This document shows, in pieces, positions 43,291 through 54,463 of a stretch of DNA of 64,000 nucleotides. Below the pieces are notes generated by a model. It searched no databases. It was given only the letters and a program-made list of their open reading frames with translations, and was not told the origin of the DNA. This DNA comes from Spiroplasma endosymbiont of Lasioglossum villosulum (GTDB lineage Bacteria; Bacillota_I; Bacilli_A; Mycoplasmatales; VBWQ01). The DNA is taken from contig NZ_OZ026539.1 in assembly GCF_964020195.1 (NCBI RefSeq), forward strand, positions 248,001 through 312,000, written 5' to 3'. Positions within the stretch are counted from its first letter, which is position 1. Every line of letters starts with the position of its first letter. The translations under genes and the position numbers were made by a program.

Positions 43291-44118
43291 TTATAAACTC
43301 ATGTAATTGTAATCTCAATTTAATGAAGCATTATCATTATTTAATGGTACTTCGCTCATATTATCACTACCATAATATTGACTTGCAGTTTCACTATTAA
43401 TAGTAAATCTATTGTCATTAATTAATCTTGCAGTTTCATCATTAAATGATGTTTTTTGCATTTCTTCATTATGATTTGTAGTTTCCATAGGTATTAAATT
43501 ATGGATAATTTCACTTGCACCAGCAATTATGGTAGGTACTGCATAAGCATTATTAAAATCATTATTAATACCCATAGCAATACCACTTGATATTAAACAT
43601 CCACCAGTAGCCATATTATAAATCTTTCTTATTGTTTCAAATTTATTAGGTACTAACTCCGTTAATCCATTAATAAGATTTGATATACCATAAGCATTTA
43701 ATGAAATATAAGTATCTCAATCCATTAATGACTGATTTTCTTGCTTATTTAATAATAATCATGGAGGACCCTCAGTTGTAGTTGTAGTAGTTATTGGAGT
43801 TGGTGTTCTTGGAATAATAGGATTAATATTATTTTCAGTTCATTTACTATAATTTGCTAAACCAATTATTCCTAAACCTAATAGTATTTTTTTACTACTA
43901 TTAATTAATTTAGTTTTTGTATTTGGTCTTTGATTTAAATTTCAAATATCTAAACCTAATTTTTTACCAAATAATAAACTATTAATTGAACCTAATAATG
44001 GATTATCTATTACTTGACCATAATAAGCACTTGTACCAATCATTGCACAAATTGGACTTATTCCAGTTCTAATTAATTTAGTTAAAGTATAATTTGATTG
44101 ATTTTCTATACTTGGCAT
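43291..44118 (-). CDS. 275-aa membrane-associated protein, intact in copy B
   Basis: Full frame, with CAA where copy A has TAA at codon 221. Two hydrophobic segments, a TTTTTTEGPP linker and an acidic, Asn-rich tail (SEVPLNNDNASLNWDYNYMSL). Likely virion- or membrane-associated; no known family. Confidence 0.6.
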
Positions 44119-44121
44119 TTT

Positions 44122-44367
44122 CTATTCTCCTTTAATTTCTAATTTTTTAACTGTTACTTTAATTCAACCTTGATAAAAATCATTATCACCAACTATTAAT
44201 GCAACATTACTTTCTGGGTCAGAAACAATTATGTGTTTGGATTTAACATTTGGGTATTGTCTTAAAATAATTGCTCTAATATCATTACTTGTATGAATTT
44301 CTTTTGGAAATGGTGATAATATTTCAATTTCATCTTTATTTTCAAACAAAGTAGGTAATATTATCAT
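44122..44367 (-). CDS. 81-aa hypothetical element protein, copy B
   Basis: Identical product to 3731-3976; coupled by TAATG to the gene before it. Confidence 0.55.
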
Positions 44368-44501
44368 TAGTCAAATTCACCTCTTTCAAGTCTTATAATT
44401 CAGTTTTCTAACTCATAAAGTTTGGATGAATATTCTATTAATGAATTATTTAATAAATCTATTCTTTCTTTCATAGAAATAATTAATTTTTCTTTATTCA
44501 T
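44367..44501 (-). CDS. 44-aa helical protein (KEKLI...GEFD), copy B
   Basis: Same as 3597-3731; overlaps both neighbours. Confidence 0.55.
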
Positions 44502-44877
44502 AATCAAATTCACCAATTTCAATATTTTTGTTTTTTATTTTAATTAAAAAATCTTTTAAACATATTTTTTCTCATATATAAAATTCTATTTGTTTAAAAT
44601 ATTTAACATTAGATATTTCATTTGTAAGTCATGTTATTCGTTCTTCTAAATCTTTAATTAATTTTTCTTTATTAATACAATTTTTATGTCTTGATTTATT
44701 AATTTCATCAACTTTAATTCTATGTTCTTTACAATATGCTCTTCCATATTCATCAAATTGCTCATCTGTCATATTTTCACATTGTCTTTGTCTTTGTTCA
44801 TTTTTAATTTCATCATAATATGGTTCATGAATAAATTTTTCAAATGTTATTGTTTCAGTTCATGTACATCTATTCAT
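44494..44877 (-). CDS. 127-aa charged protein with KEKLI half, copy B
   Basis: Same as 3221-3604; AAGGAG before ATG 44877. Confidence 0.6.
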
Positions 44878-44897
44878 TATTTATTCTCCTTATTTGA

Positions 44898-45050
44898 TTA
44901 TTTTTTTTCTAAATTTTTTGCAATTGAATTTAATAATTTTAAAACTTTATATTCATTTTTTAATTCTTTAATAATAAATATTAAAAATATTATTAGTGTT
45001 ATACTTGTTATTAATATTGGTACTATTAATAAAATTTTTCATAATATCAT
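44898..45050 (-). CDS. 50-aa single-pass membrane peptide, copy B
   Basis: Same as 3048-3200. Confidence 0.5.
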
Positions 45051-45053
45051 TTT

Positions 45054-45347
45054 TTACTCTTTTCATTTTTTAAATCATTTAACATTAATTGAACAAAATG
45101 CACGATTTTTAGGAATATTTAAAGTATTAAAAATTTGACCAGTTACTAAAATTTCATCATTTTTGTTTAATAAAATACAGCGTCTATAAAATTTTGGGTT
45201 GTTAAAAATTAAAGTAACATAGTTTAAACCATTTCATTGACCACGAACACTATAATATAATTCTTTATTACCTTTTTCGTAATATTTTGCTTCAATAGTG
45301 TTACTCAGTTTTACTTTTAATTTGACATAATTTTCTTTATCTTTCAT
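45054..45347 (-). CDS. 97-aa OB-fold-like protein, copy B
   Basis: As 2751-3044, with small differences near residue 29 (EKGNKELYY). Overlaps the RuvC-like gene. Confidence 0.55.
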
Positions 45348-45774
45348 TTTTAGAATTCCTTAAATAGTATTGAATATGTTTATATGCATCTTGTTCATGT
45401 TTTGTTAATTTTATATTTCCTTTATAATTTTCTATTTTTGTTTTATTTTTTGGTTCACTTTCTAAATAATCTCAATTCATAACATCTTCTACTAATACCA
45501 TTAATGCACCAATAATTTTAGGTGTTGCTAATGGATTAGTTAATAATTGTTTTGAACTTAAAAAGAAATTTTCTACAATAATTAATATTTTTTGATTAAT
45601 AAATTGTTTTTGAATTAATTGAAAATATTCTTTATACATATTTTTACTTTCTAAAACTGTTTTAGTTTTAAATGTTTCATTAAAAATAATATTATTAGTT
45701 TCATTTGAATATATAACAATTCCATTATTACCAATACCAGCGGGGTCAATCCCAATAATTAATTCATATTGCAT
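45337..45774 (-). CDS. RuvC-like endonuclease, copy B
   Basis: 145 residues, with the same GIDPAG, IIVENFF and HEQDA motifs as 2324-2761 and one visible change (Ile-to-Thr in NETFKTK). Confidence 0.7.
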
Positions 45775-45775
45775 A

Positions 45776-45937
45776 TTAATCAAATTCTCTGCATTGTAGT
45801 TTATTAATTAAAATTTTAATAATATCAATTGAACCTTTTAATTTATTTAAATAATATATGTCTTTTTCTTTATTATATTGTTCTATATCACTATCTAAAA
45901 TTAAATTTAATCAACTAATTAATTTTTCTTTATCCAT
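45776..45937 (-). CDS. 53-aa acidic helical protein (KEKLI...EFD), copy B
   Basis: Counterpart of 2161-2322, with GGAGG upstream of ATG 45937. Confidence 0.55.
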
Positions 45938-46590
45938 ATTTATACCTCCTACTTAACCTAATATTTAAAATACAGTCATAACAAATTGCTTTACCATTTT
46001 TATCTCTTAAAAAATATTTTCTTGTTTTTATATCATTAGTATTAAAGAATAAATAATCTAATTTATTTTGTTTACATGTTCAACAAAAATACTTTTTCAT
46101 TATGAGTTGAAATTTCCTTATAAGAAGTAACTATATAATTAATTGGTAAATCATCATGTTTATATGGATTATTTATTTTAAAACCTTTTCTGTTTTCTTC
46201 TCACGTAATGTTATATTTAAAACAAGGATTAGTAATTTTAGTTTTGTTATCTGTTATTTCACCGATAAATCAACTATTATGCTGTTCATAAAATTTTAAT
46301 GGTTCAAGTTTTATATCATTAAGATAATATTGTTTTGGAGCAGTTGGTTTATTAACAGTTATTTTTTGGTCTTTAATATATGGTTCTAATAATTTTATTA
46401 ATTCATTACCACTTAATTCTCTTTTAATATTTTCTAAATTAAAAACTCAATATGTATATTTATCATCAGCAATAAAACTATTATTTTTAACCATTCATTT
46501 TGGACATTGTAATTTATATTCACCATAATCAATAAGAATAGATTGTGGTCTATCTTTAACAATTTGTTCTTTTTTAAATTATATTTGCAT
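45930..46590 (-). pseudogene. Zn-ribbon protein relic, copy B
   Basis: It has the same early TAA (ATG CAA ATA TAA) and the same T5 run before the CWTC/CYDC zinc ribbon as copy A. Identical defects in both copies suggest either old damage or a conserved recoding signal. Confidence 0.5.
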
Positions 46591-46729
46591 AATAATCCTT
46601 TCCTAATATGTTCTGTTGCTTCTAGCATAAAGAACATATATTTTGATTTTTAGATTATTAATAATACTACTATTCGTTTTATTCATTCCATGAAAACTGG
46701 GCTCAAAAATAAATTATGAAATTTTAAAA

Positions 46730-46868
46730 AACATTGAGGCATTCGATTCAATATTTATTTAATTTGTGTTGAACAAATTAATATTTTAATTGAACCGGCA
46801 CCGCTTAATTTTTTTTACAAGTTTTAAATTTATTTTCTCGCCCAAAAAAATTTTTCAAAAAAAATAAA
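46730..46868. other. Segment present only in copy B, with a large hairpin
   Basis: About 140 bases between the ncRNA and the first gene. On the minus strand TTAATTTGT-TCAAC-ACAAATTAA forms a perfect inner hairpin, extended outwards by GGTTCAAT / ATTGAATC (46738-46799). Runs of T or A at both edges could have mediated its deletion from copy A. Confidence 0.6.
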
Positions 46869-47199
46869 AAATAAAACCAACACTTGCTCACTGGGGAGTG
46901 GCAAGGTTGGTTAAATAAAGAATAGAATTAATACAATAGGTCCCTACAACAGGTCTATATATACTAGTTTCCAATTCGCTCCCACCCCAAGAATTACCAT
47001 TAATGGTTAGTATATTTTATTAGGTATCACTCCACTTTTTATTTATCCATGCAAGTCCACATACTAGCTACTATTTTTAACAACTGTGTTGTAGTTCACT
47101 TTTTTAGTTCCCTAACACGTGTTGATAATAGCGTTAAAGACGGTTATTAATTATTAACTTCTCCTACTTGGTCACTGCGTGTAGTAGATATTTAAAGGA
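46858..47199 (-). ncRNA. Putative structured RNA, copy B
   Basis: Base-for-base identical to 1031-1372, including the 3' nested hairpin. Confidence 0.5.
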
Positions 47200-47233
47200 T
47201 GTTAATAATAAAAATTTTAAAATTTTACAATTA

Positions 47234-47263
47234 CAAAAAAAGACAAGATTATTTCTTGTCTTT
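47234..47263. terminator. Bidirectional hairpin near copy B's outer tip
   Basis: The same AAGACAAGA / TCTTGTCTT stem as at 967-996. Confidence 0.6.
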
Positions 47264-47418
47264 TTCCTTGTTAATAATTTTTATTTTATCTTTTAAATGT
47301 ATATTTTTTAAAATACGTCGAATATAAATTTAAATTTAAGGGTAAAAGAGAATTTAATTTGTCTATCATCATTTTTAAATGGTAATATTGGAAATAAGTT
47401 ACTAATATGATAATTAAT

Positions 47419-47443
47419 TATTTCGTAAATTTGACAACCGCCC
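47419..47443. repeat. Outer terminal inverted repeat of copy B
   Basis: Reverse complement GGTTGTCAAATTTACGAAAT, one base different from copy A's left tip. The dnaI 3' region begins 25 bases further on. Confidence 0.7.
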
Positions 47444-47467
47444 TTTTTTTATGAAAAATACTATATT

Positions 47468-48397
47468 TTATATTGGTATATATTCTATTTCATTATTAAT
47501 ATTGTCAATATTAATATTTTCAATTGTAGTTTGTGATTCTTCAACAGTTAATTCAATTGGTATAGTTAAAGTTTGAATACGTTCTAATAAGCGTTTAACT
47601 TTAATTTCTTCTGATTTACTATTTTTTAAATAATAATGTTGATATAGTTCACTAATGCTATAGTTAGAATTAATAAATGTAGTTTTTAATGGTAAAATTC
47701 GTGCATTAAGAATACTAAATAATAATTCATCACGCTCTCAAGCGCTAACGGTTTCACCGCCTAAATCATCAATAAATAATAAGTCACATGATTTTAATTG
47801 TTCAATTTGCTGATTAGTATCAGTATCATTTTTAAAACTTTTTTTAATGTCCATAACAAATTCAGGTCATACAATAAAACAAACAGTTTGATTTTTTTGA
47901 ATTAATTTATTTGCAAATAAGATAAAAATAAAAGTTTTGCCACTACCTGTGTCACCATATAAGTATAAACCTTGATAACTTTTGTGTTTTAAAGATTGAT
48001 GTAAATACTGGATGATTTCTTTTCTTGCATTAGTTGAGACATTAAAATTTTTACTTCATGAAAGTGATAAAAGTTTATCATCATAGTATTTAATTAAAAA
48101 ATTATTATGTACTTGTTGTTGGACAGATCTATTAATAGAATGAAGACAATCGGTTAGTACTAAACTTATTTTTTGATTAGGTAACATTACTAGTTTATAA
48201 CGATATCCTTTAACATTTTGTAGACATTTGCTAAGATTTTCTCGTTTTTTACATAAATTGTAGCTATCAATATAAGTTTTTAATAATTCAACATATGGTT
48301 CTAGTTTGCTGTTAGTTAAGTTGTTTTTTTTAATAAAGTCATGAAGTTCAGCATTGTTAATGTTTTCTTTTAAGATAGTTGTCGCTTTAAGTTTCAT
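47468..48397 (-). CDS. dnaI: Primosomal helicase loader DnaI
   Basis: 309 residues. ATG 48397 sits nine bases after TAAGGAA; ATG 48406 would touch the ribosome site. An N-terminal helical region is followed by an AAA+ domain: Walker A GDTGSGKT, Walker B LLFIDDLGGE, and an arginine-rich end (KRLLERIQTL). It loads the replicative helicase with DnaB/DnaD-type proteins, whose gene lies directly upstream. Confidence 0.88.
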
Positions 48398-48442
48398 GAT
48401 AATCATTTCCTTACTTAATAATAGTGTCTTTTAATAATTAAA

Positions 48443-49564
48443 TTAATGGGCATCAAATTCCTTTAAAATATTCTTTATTTCTTCTTGAGTTAATGTTATA
48501 TCTTTTTTATTAATATTATCAACCTTATATTTTTTAATTAATTTTTTATTGAAATTATTTGTTGTTGATTGTTCTGTAGTAGATCATAATGATTCTTGTT
48601 GAAATTGTTGCTGTGGATTTTTTTTGCTACGAGCATAAGCAAGTTTTAAATGAGATAAAGCATCATCAATAGTATTAATTTGATTTTCTTGAAAGGTTTC
48701 AGCAATTTTAATAATATAGTTTGGTTCTAAACGTTTATTATTTTTAAATCAAACATATTCAATTAAGCAGTTAATTACAGCATTATTTAATTGAAAGTTA
48801 TTAGTTAATATTTCTAATGTTGTTTTTAATTTATCAGTTGGTATTTTACCAGTTAAATTTTTTAAATATTCTTCAGGTAATTTTTGTTGCATTAAATTTA
48901 ATGTGGTATTAATAACATTAGAATTATCTCTAGATATAATTGTATTACCATTAGAATTTAAATTGACTTTCATAGTGTTAATTTGATTTTTATTTTGAAA
49001 TGAATAAATTGGTCTAGAGATTGATGTTTGTTCTTGTTTAGCATAAATATTATTAAGTGCTGTTTTTAATTTTAAAGATTGAGGGATAGTATTTTCCTGT
49101 TGAGTAATATTAACATAATTTTCTGTAATTTCAATATCATTTTTCAAAAAATAAAATTTTTGTCTTTCATAATTTAAAGTTCCTAATTGTTTAAGTAGTT
49201 CTGAGTTTAAATGGGTATTAGCAAAAAAATCATCAGCAGATAAGGGAGAACACAATTGATAAATGTAAGTAGATTTTAAAGAATAGTAGTAAGTATTAAT
49301 AAGGTTAACAGATTCAAGTTGTTGGAAAGCAACAAGTAATTGAGTGGAAGTTATTTTTAATAAAGATTTAATTCGTCCGTGATTGAAATCAAGATTAATA
49401 CGTTTTGTTAATAACTTTTCTTGAACTAAAGTTAAATATAAATTTATTGCTTCAATACCAATTATTGGTTGATATAACATAAATAAAATTTGGTAATCTT
49501 CGTTACTAATATATTCTGATTGGTTCAACTTAAAAATATCAATATCATTTATTGTTCTGTTCAT
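48443..49564 (-). CDS. dnaB: Replication initiation protein DnaB (DnaD-like)
   Basis: 373 residues from ATG 49564; ATG 49570 is too close to TTAGGAA. The N-terminal winged-helix-like region (EDYQILFMLYQPIIGIEAI) and C-terminal DnaB_2 domain (NAVINCLIEYVWFKNNKRLEPNYI and KIAETF) are typical of the Firmicute primosome protein, not the hexameric helicase. The gap to dnaI is 45 bases, so they are probably one operon. Confidence 0.8.
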
Positions 49565-49737
49565 ATTCATTTCCTAACTTTCTTTTTACTATCCATTTCT
49601 TTCATGGTATGATAATTATATGCACATAAAGAATATAAATAAAGTGAAATGATTAAAACACATACTTATCCACATTTATTCCACTTTTTTTTATTAAAAA
49701 TATTCTTTATTAATATATACTTTTGAGTTTTCCACAG

Positions 49738-50568
49738 TTAATATTTAATTTGACAGTGATTACAAAAGTAAGTTCCGCGAAGGTTTATTTTTATTTTTTT
49801 GATAATAGTATGGCATTTAAAACAAGGCATTTTTGCTCTAGTATGAACTTGTAATTCTTGTTGATAGTAACCTGTTACACCAAGGCTTGAAGTATAACTA
49901 CTAATTGTTGATCCACCAAGTTTTATTGATTTATTAAGCACAAATTTTGCTTTATTAATGATTTCTTGTAATTGTTTAAGTGTTAAGTTTTTAGTAATAC
50001 TTTGCGGATGGATACTAGCATAAAATAATACTTCATCTGCATAAATATTTCCTAAACCACTCATAACATTTTGTTCTAATAATGTTGCTTTAATACTTTG
50101 ACTTTTATTTTTTCATTTATTTTTTAAATATTCAGCAGTAACATTTTTATTAAAAGGTTCTGGACCAATATTAATATAAGGTTTTATTTTTTGATATTCA
50201 TTTTTAGTTTGTAAATGAAAGGTTCCAAACTGTCTTGTGTCATGATATCTTAATTCGTATTTATTGTCTAATTCTAATATTAATAAGACATGTTTTCAAT
50301 TTATTGATTGATTATTTTGTTGAAAATAATATTTTCCTTCCATTCGTAAATGACTTAATAATACATAATCATCTAATATAAATATTAATAATTTACCAAC
50401 TCTTTGAACATCATTTATTGTTTGTCCAATAATTTGTTTTGTGAATTGTTCAATACTTGGTGTTTTGATAATTTTATTTAAAAGAATTCTAACACCAATA
50501 ATTTTATGATTAGTTAAAAGTGGTTGTAAAGTTTTGCGAACAGTTTCAACTTCGGGTAATTCTGGCAT
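49738..50568 (-). CDS. mutM: Formamidopyrimidine-DNA glycosylase
   Basis: 276 residues. PELPEVETV at the N-terminus holds the catalytic Pro and Glu; LLSHLRMEGKY, the helix-two-turn-helix (NVMSGLGNIYADEVLF) and the zinc finger (CFKCH...YFCNHC) follow. It removes 8-oxoguanine. It follows polA after 67 bases, the same order as in many Firmicutes. Confidence 0.93.
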
Positions 50569-50635
50569 TTTTATTTTCCTTCCAATAAAATATAATAAAC
50601 TAATTTATTTTAAATATTAATAAATTTTTAAAAAT

Positions 50636-53260
50636 TTATTTTAATTCAAATCAGTTATCACCAATACTAGTATTAATTAATAAGGGAACTTTTAATTTAG
50701 TAACATTAGACATAATTTTAGTAATTTTAGTAATAACATCATTAACTTTATTATCTTCAACTTCAAAAATTAATTCATCATGAATTTGTGCAATTAATAT
50801 TGCATCAATATTTTGTTTTTTTATTTCTTCATAAATTTTATTCATTGCTAATTTTAAAATATCAGCAGCACTACCTTGAATTGGCATGTTCATTGCTATT
50901 CGTTTACCAAAATTTTGAATCACCTTATTTTTATTTGTAATTTCCATTACTTCTCTTCTACGATTAAAAATTGTTTGAACGTATCGATTTTTTTCACAAA
51001 AATCAATTATATTATTAATATAACTTTTAATTTTTGGAAAAACCGAAAAATATTTATTAATAAATATTTTAGCATCTTCAACTTTAATTCCTATTTGTTG
51101 TGATAAACCAAAACTAGAAATGCCATAAACAATGCCAAAATTAATAGCTTTTGCATTTTGTCTTTGTTCGTTAGTAACTTCTGCTAAAGGTATATTTAAT
51201 ATTTTACTTGCAGTTTCGCGATGAATATCATGCTTTTGCTGAAAAGCTTTAATTAAATTTTCATCTTCACTAATATGAGCTAATATTCTTAATTCAATTT
51301 GCGAATAATCACAGGATAGTATTTTAGTATGTGGTTTGCTTGGAATAAAGATTTTGCGAACTTCTCTTTGCTTTTTATCGCGAATACTAATATTTTGCAT
51401 ATTAGGATCTAATGAAGATAACCTGCCAGTACTGGTTTGCACTTGATTATAAATGCTATGAATTTTACCATCATCAAAAATATATTTTTGTAAACCAAGT
51501 AAGTAAGTGGAATATAATTTTTGTAATTTACGATATTCTAAAAGAATATCGATGATTGGATGTTGATTTTTTAAACTAATTAAAACTTCAAAAGCAGTAC
51601 TACCTTTTTTATAATTAGGTAATTTTAATTCTTTAAATAAGTATTCACTAATTTGTTTTGGTGAATTTGGATTTAAATTACTATTACTTTCTTTTTTAAT
51701 TTGTAATTCTAAATCTTGGATTTTTAGTAAAGTTTTATCAGTTAGTAGTTTTAATTTTTTTTGATCAATGTTAACACCATTACACTCCATATTTACTAAT
51801 ACAAAAGCAGCAGGTAGTTCAATCTCTTGATATAAATTTCAGTTATTAGTATCTTTTAATTTTTTTATAAGAATGAGATGAGAATCTGTTAAAAAATTTA
51901 ATTTTTTTTCTAAAAAAATAGCTATTTCTTTTTCATCATTGGGAATATTTTTTTTAATACCTTTGCCATAGAAATCATCAGCGCTTAAATTATCTTTAAC
52001 ATTGACATTAAGCATAACAGCAATGTTTTCTGGTAATATTTTTTCATTAGCATAAAGAAGGTAAGCAGCTAACATATGGTCAAAAATAATATTATTTATT
52101 ATTAATTTTAAACGTAGTCCTGCGATAATAACCTTTTTTAAATCTCAAGTTATTTTTTGTAGTTTTTTATTTTGTAAGAAATGTTGAAAATTAGAACAAT
52201 TAATTGCATTGATTTTATTAATATAAAATGTTCCTTTTTTATTTTTAATACCAAAACCAATAATATTATCACAATTATAATTATCACCAAAAATTTCTAA
52301 TCATAAGTAATTTGAATCACAATTTCATTCTTGACTTCACTTATTTATAATTTGAACGTGAGATGTACTATTTTTATTAGTTTTAGGATTAGTGTCTTGT
52401 GTTAATAAAGAGTTCATATTATATTGTTTGTAAAAGTCTTGTAACTTTTCATTATTTAAATTTTCAACATTATAATTAAACGTTTCTAAATTACCAGTAA
52501 TTGGTGTATTTAAATTAAGTTGTGCTAGTTGTTTACAAATAATACCATTATTAAAGTTAAGTTTAATTAGTTTACTAACATTTGGTTTTAATTGTTCTAC
52601 ATTTTCAATAATGTTTTCTAATGTGTCATATTCTTTTAATAAACTAATAGCAGTTTTTTGACCAATTCCTTTAATGCCAGGTAAATTATCAGAACTATCA
52701 CCCATTAATCCCTTTAAATCGGTAACTTGATAAGGTAATAATTCATATTCTGATTGAAATGTAGAAATAGTAATAACCTTTAAATCACTCATCCCTTTTT
52801 GTGGATTAAGAATTTTAATATTGTTATCTAATAGTTGTAATAAATCTTTATCACTACTCATAATATCAATTTGATAATTACTAGCAACTTTATTTTTAAC
52901 AATGCTGCCAATAATATCATCAGCTTCATAATTATTTATTTGTCCCCAAGGAATTTGTGCTAAGTCTAAAAATATTTTAACTAAATTAAATTGTTCAATT
53001 AACTCAACCGGAGTTTCACTTCTTTTTCCTTTATATGTTGCTAAAGTTTCATGACGAAATGTTTTACGACCAGCATCAAATGCAACAAAAACACTAGCAT
53101 AGTTGTTAGATTTTAAGTACTTAGTCAGCATTCTAATAAAAGCATAGACGGCATTAGTTGGAATACCCTGTAGCGAATGTAGATTAACTCCTTGGTATGC
53201 AGTAGCATAATATGCTTTAAATAATAAATTATTACCATCAATAATTAATGCTTTTTTCAT
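50636..53260 (-). CDS. polA: DNA polymerase I
   Basis: 874 residues. The 5'-3' exonuclease domain (about 1-300) shows IIDGNNLLFKAYYA, VAFDAGRKTFRH, EADDIIG and GDSSDNLPGIKGIG. The middle domain lacks clear 3'-5' exonuclease acids. The polymerase domain carries CDYSQIELR (motif A), RQNAKAINFGIVYG (motif B) and QIHDELIFEV (motif C). It fills gaps and removes RNA primers. The C-terminal end reads DNWFELK with TGA for Trp. Confidence 0.95.
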
Positions 53261-53333
53261 TTATTCACCTAATTTCATAAAATTATTATAACAATAAGTA
53301 AGTATAACTTCATATAAAATTAAAAAATTAGCA

Positions 53334-53362
53334 TATAAAAAAAACAAGATTTTTTTCTTGCT
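53334..53362 (-). terminator. Minus-strand terminator without an assigned gene
   Basis: CAAGA and TCTTG around a T-rich loop, followed by T8 on the minus strand. It lies upstream of polA, just left of the 17-bp inverted repeat. Confidence 0.5.
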
Positions 53363-53369
53363 ATCGAAC

Positions 53370-53484
53370 AATAATTAAGTTACAGATTTAATTGTGTAGA
53401 AAACATTATAAATATAAGGTTTTAGGGTTAATTTTAAGAGAATTATTATATTTATAGTGATTAGAGTTCTGTAACTTAATTATT
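53370..53484. repeat. 115-bp inverted-repeat unit (17-bp perfect ends)
   Basis: AATAATTAAGTTACAGA at 53370-53386 is exactly reversed at 53468-53484. Inside, ATTATAAATATAA pairs with TTATATTTATA. MITE-like or a structured RNA ahead of a minus-strand terminator. Confidence 0.6.
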
Positions 53485-53580
53485 TAAATATTAAGGATAT
53501 TTATAAATAGATCCTTAAGTTTTATTATAACATTCAATTTTTAATTTTTAAATTCATTTTTTCTTTTTTATATATAAAAA

Positions 53581-53602
53581 ACAAGAGCTTTTCAGCTCTT
53601 GT
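53581..53602 (-). terminator. Orphan minus-strand terminator
   Basis: ACAAGAGCT, 4-nt loop, AGCTCTTGT, followed by a T-run on the minus strand. No minus-strand gene lies to its right up to 54166. Confidence 0.6.
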
Positions 53603-53640
53603 CTACACAAGAATTATTGCTAAGATAATATGTCATTTAT

Positions 53641-53658
53641 AAAAAAAAAAGGGGGGGG
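53641..53658. repeat. A10-G8 homopolymer pair
   Basis: Ten A then eight G in a genome where G runs are rare. Around it, 53603-54166 is AT-rich with repeated GGTTTTAG-GTTAATTTT-like blocks at about 53419 and 53708. I see no gene. Confidence 0.8.
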
Positions 53659-54166
53659 TATTTATAAATAAAATTTAAGGTTATTGGGGTTATAGAGTTT
53701 AAATTAGGGGTTTTAGATTAATTTTAAATTTTTATATTTAAAAATATTATAATTGAATAATGTTTTGACATATTACCTTAATTTTAAAGGACCTAGGCTA
53801 TCTAAATCCTTATAAGAATAATAACAAATAATATTTAAATTGCAAGGAAATTTGTTATTATTTTTAGAAATAATTTATATTTTCAGTTTTTTTTCAAAAA
53901 TATATTCATACTCTATATAAGTTTTTGATTTTTTTGATAAATATTTTTGGAAAAATTGCAATAATTTTACCTTACTTATCTTAATTTTATAAAAAATCTT
54001 AGTACATTAATGGAGTGTTTATTTTTAGTAAAAATTTTTACATATTATGAAATTTTTAAACACTAATAAAAGTAATAAAATAAAAAAGATATATAATGAT
54101 GTCGGATATTTAATATTTAAAATGGAGAAAAAATATTCAAGTTTAAAGTAAGGAGAAAATTAAAAA

Positions 54167-54334
54167 ATGTCAAACCCATGAAAAACAGAACCTAATGGCC
54201 CAACAGATTTAAGCAAAGTTGCTAAATGGGAAATTAATGATGTGAATGAAACTAGAGAAAGATGAAAAAGAGAAAAAGAAGAAGAAAAAAAACAACAAAA
54301 ACAAAACAAAGCGGGATCTAGTTTGAAAAAATAA
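54167..54334 (+). CDS. 55-aa charged small protein
   Basis: AAGGAG lies well placed before ATG 54167. The product begins SNPWKTEPNGPTDLSK and has an RERWKREKEEEKK coiled coil and a basic end. It uses both TGA and TGG for Trp. A terminator follows at 54396. No family recognised. Confidence 0.6.
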
Positions 54335-54395
54335 ATTTGTTTTAAAAATTATATAAAATATAACAAGATGTTTGGTGTGTATATGAGTTTTTATT

Positions 54396-54437
54396 TAAAC
54401 CTATTACTTTATTATTTTAAAGTAAATGGGTTTTTTA
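54396..54437 (+). terminator. Terminator after the 55-aa gene
   Basis: AAACCTATTACTTT, AT loop, AAAGTAAATGGGTTT, followed by TTTATTTTTT. Confidence 0.65.
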
Positions 54438-54463
54438 TTTTTTAATCAAATAAGGAGAAAAAA

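Larger units (their letters stand above)
30935..47443 (-). mobile_element. Phage-like transposable element, copy B (16.5 kb, inverted)
   Basis: Colinear with copy A in opposite orientation. It differs by an IS30 insertion (36600-37661), an additional ~140 bp between the ncRNA and the first gene (46730-46868), a different cargo gene, and divergent patches in the capsid, fibre and 678-aa genes. Broken here: transposase, tail-like gene, fibre and Zn-ribbon gene. Intact here but broken in A: the 275-aa gene. It lies between dnaI and gapA. Confidence 0.8.
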
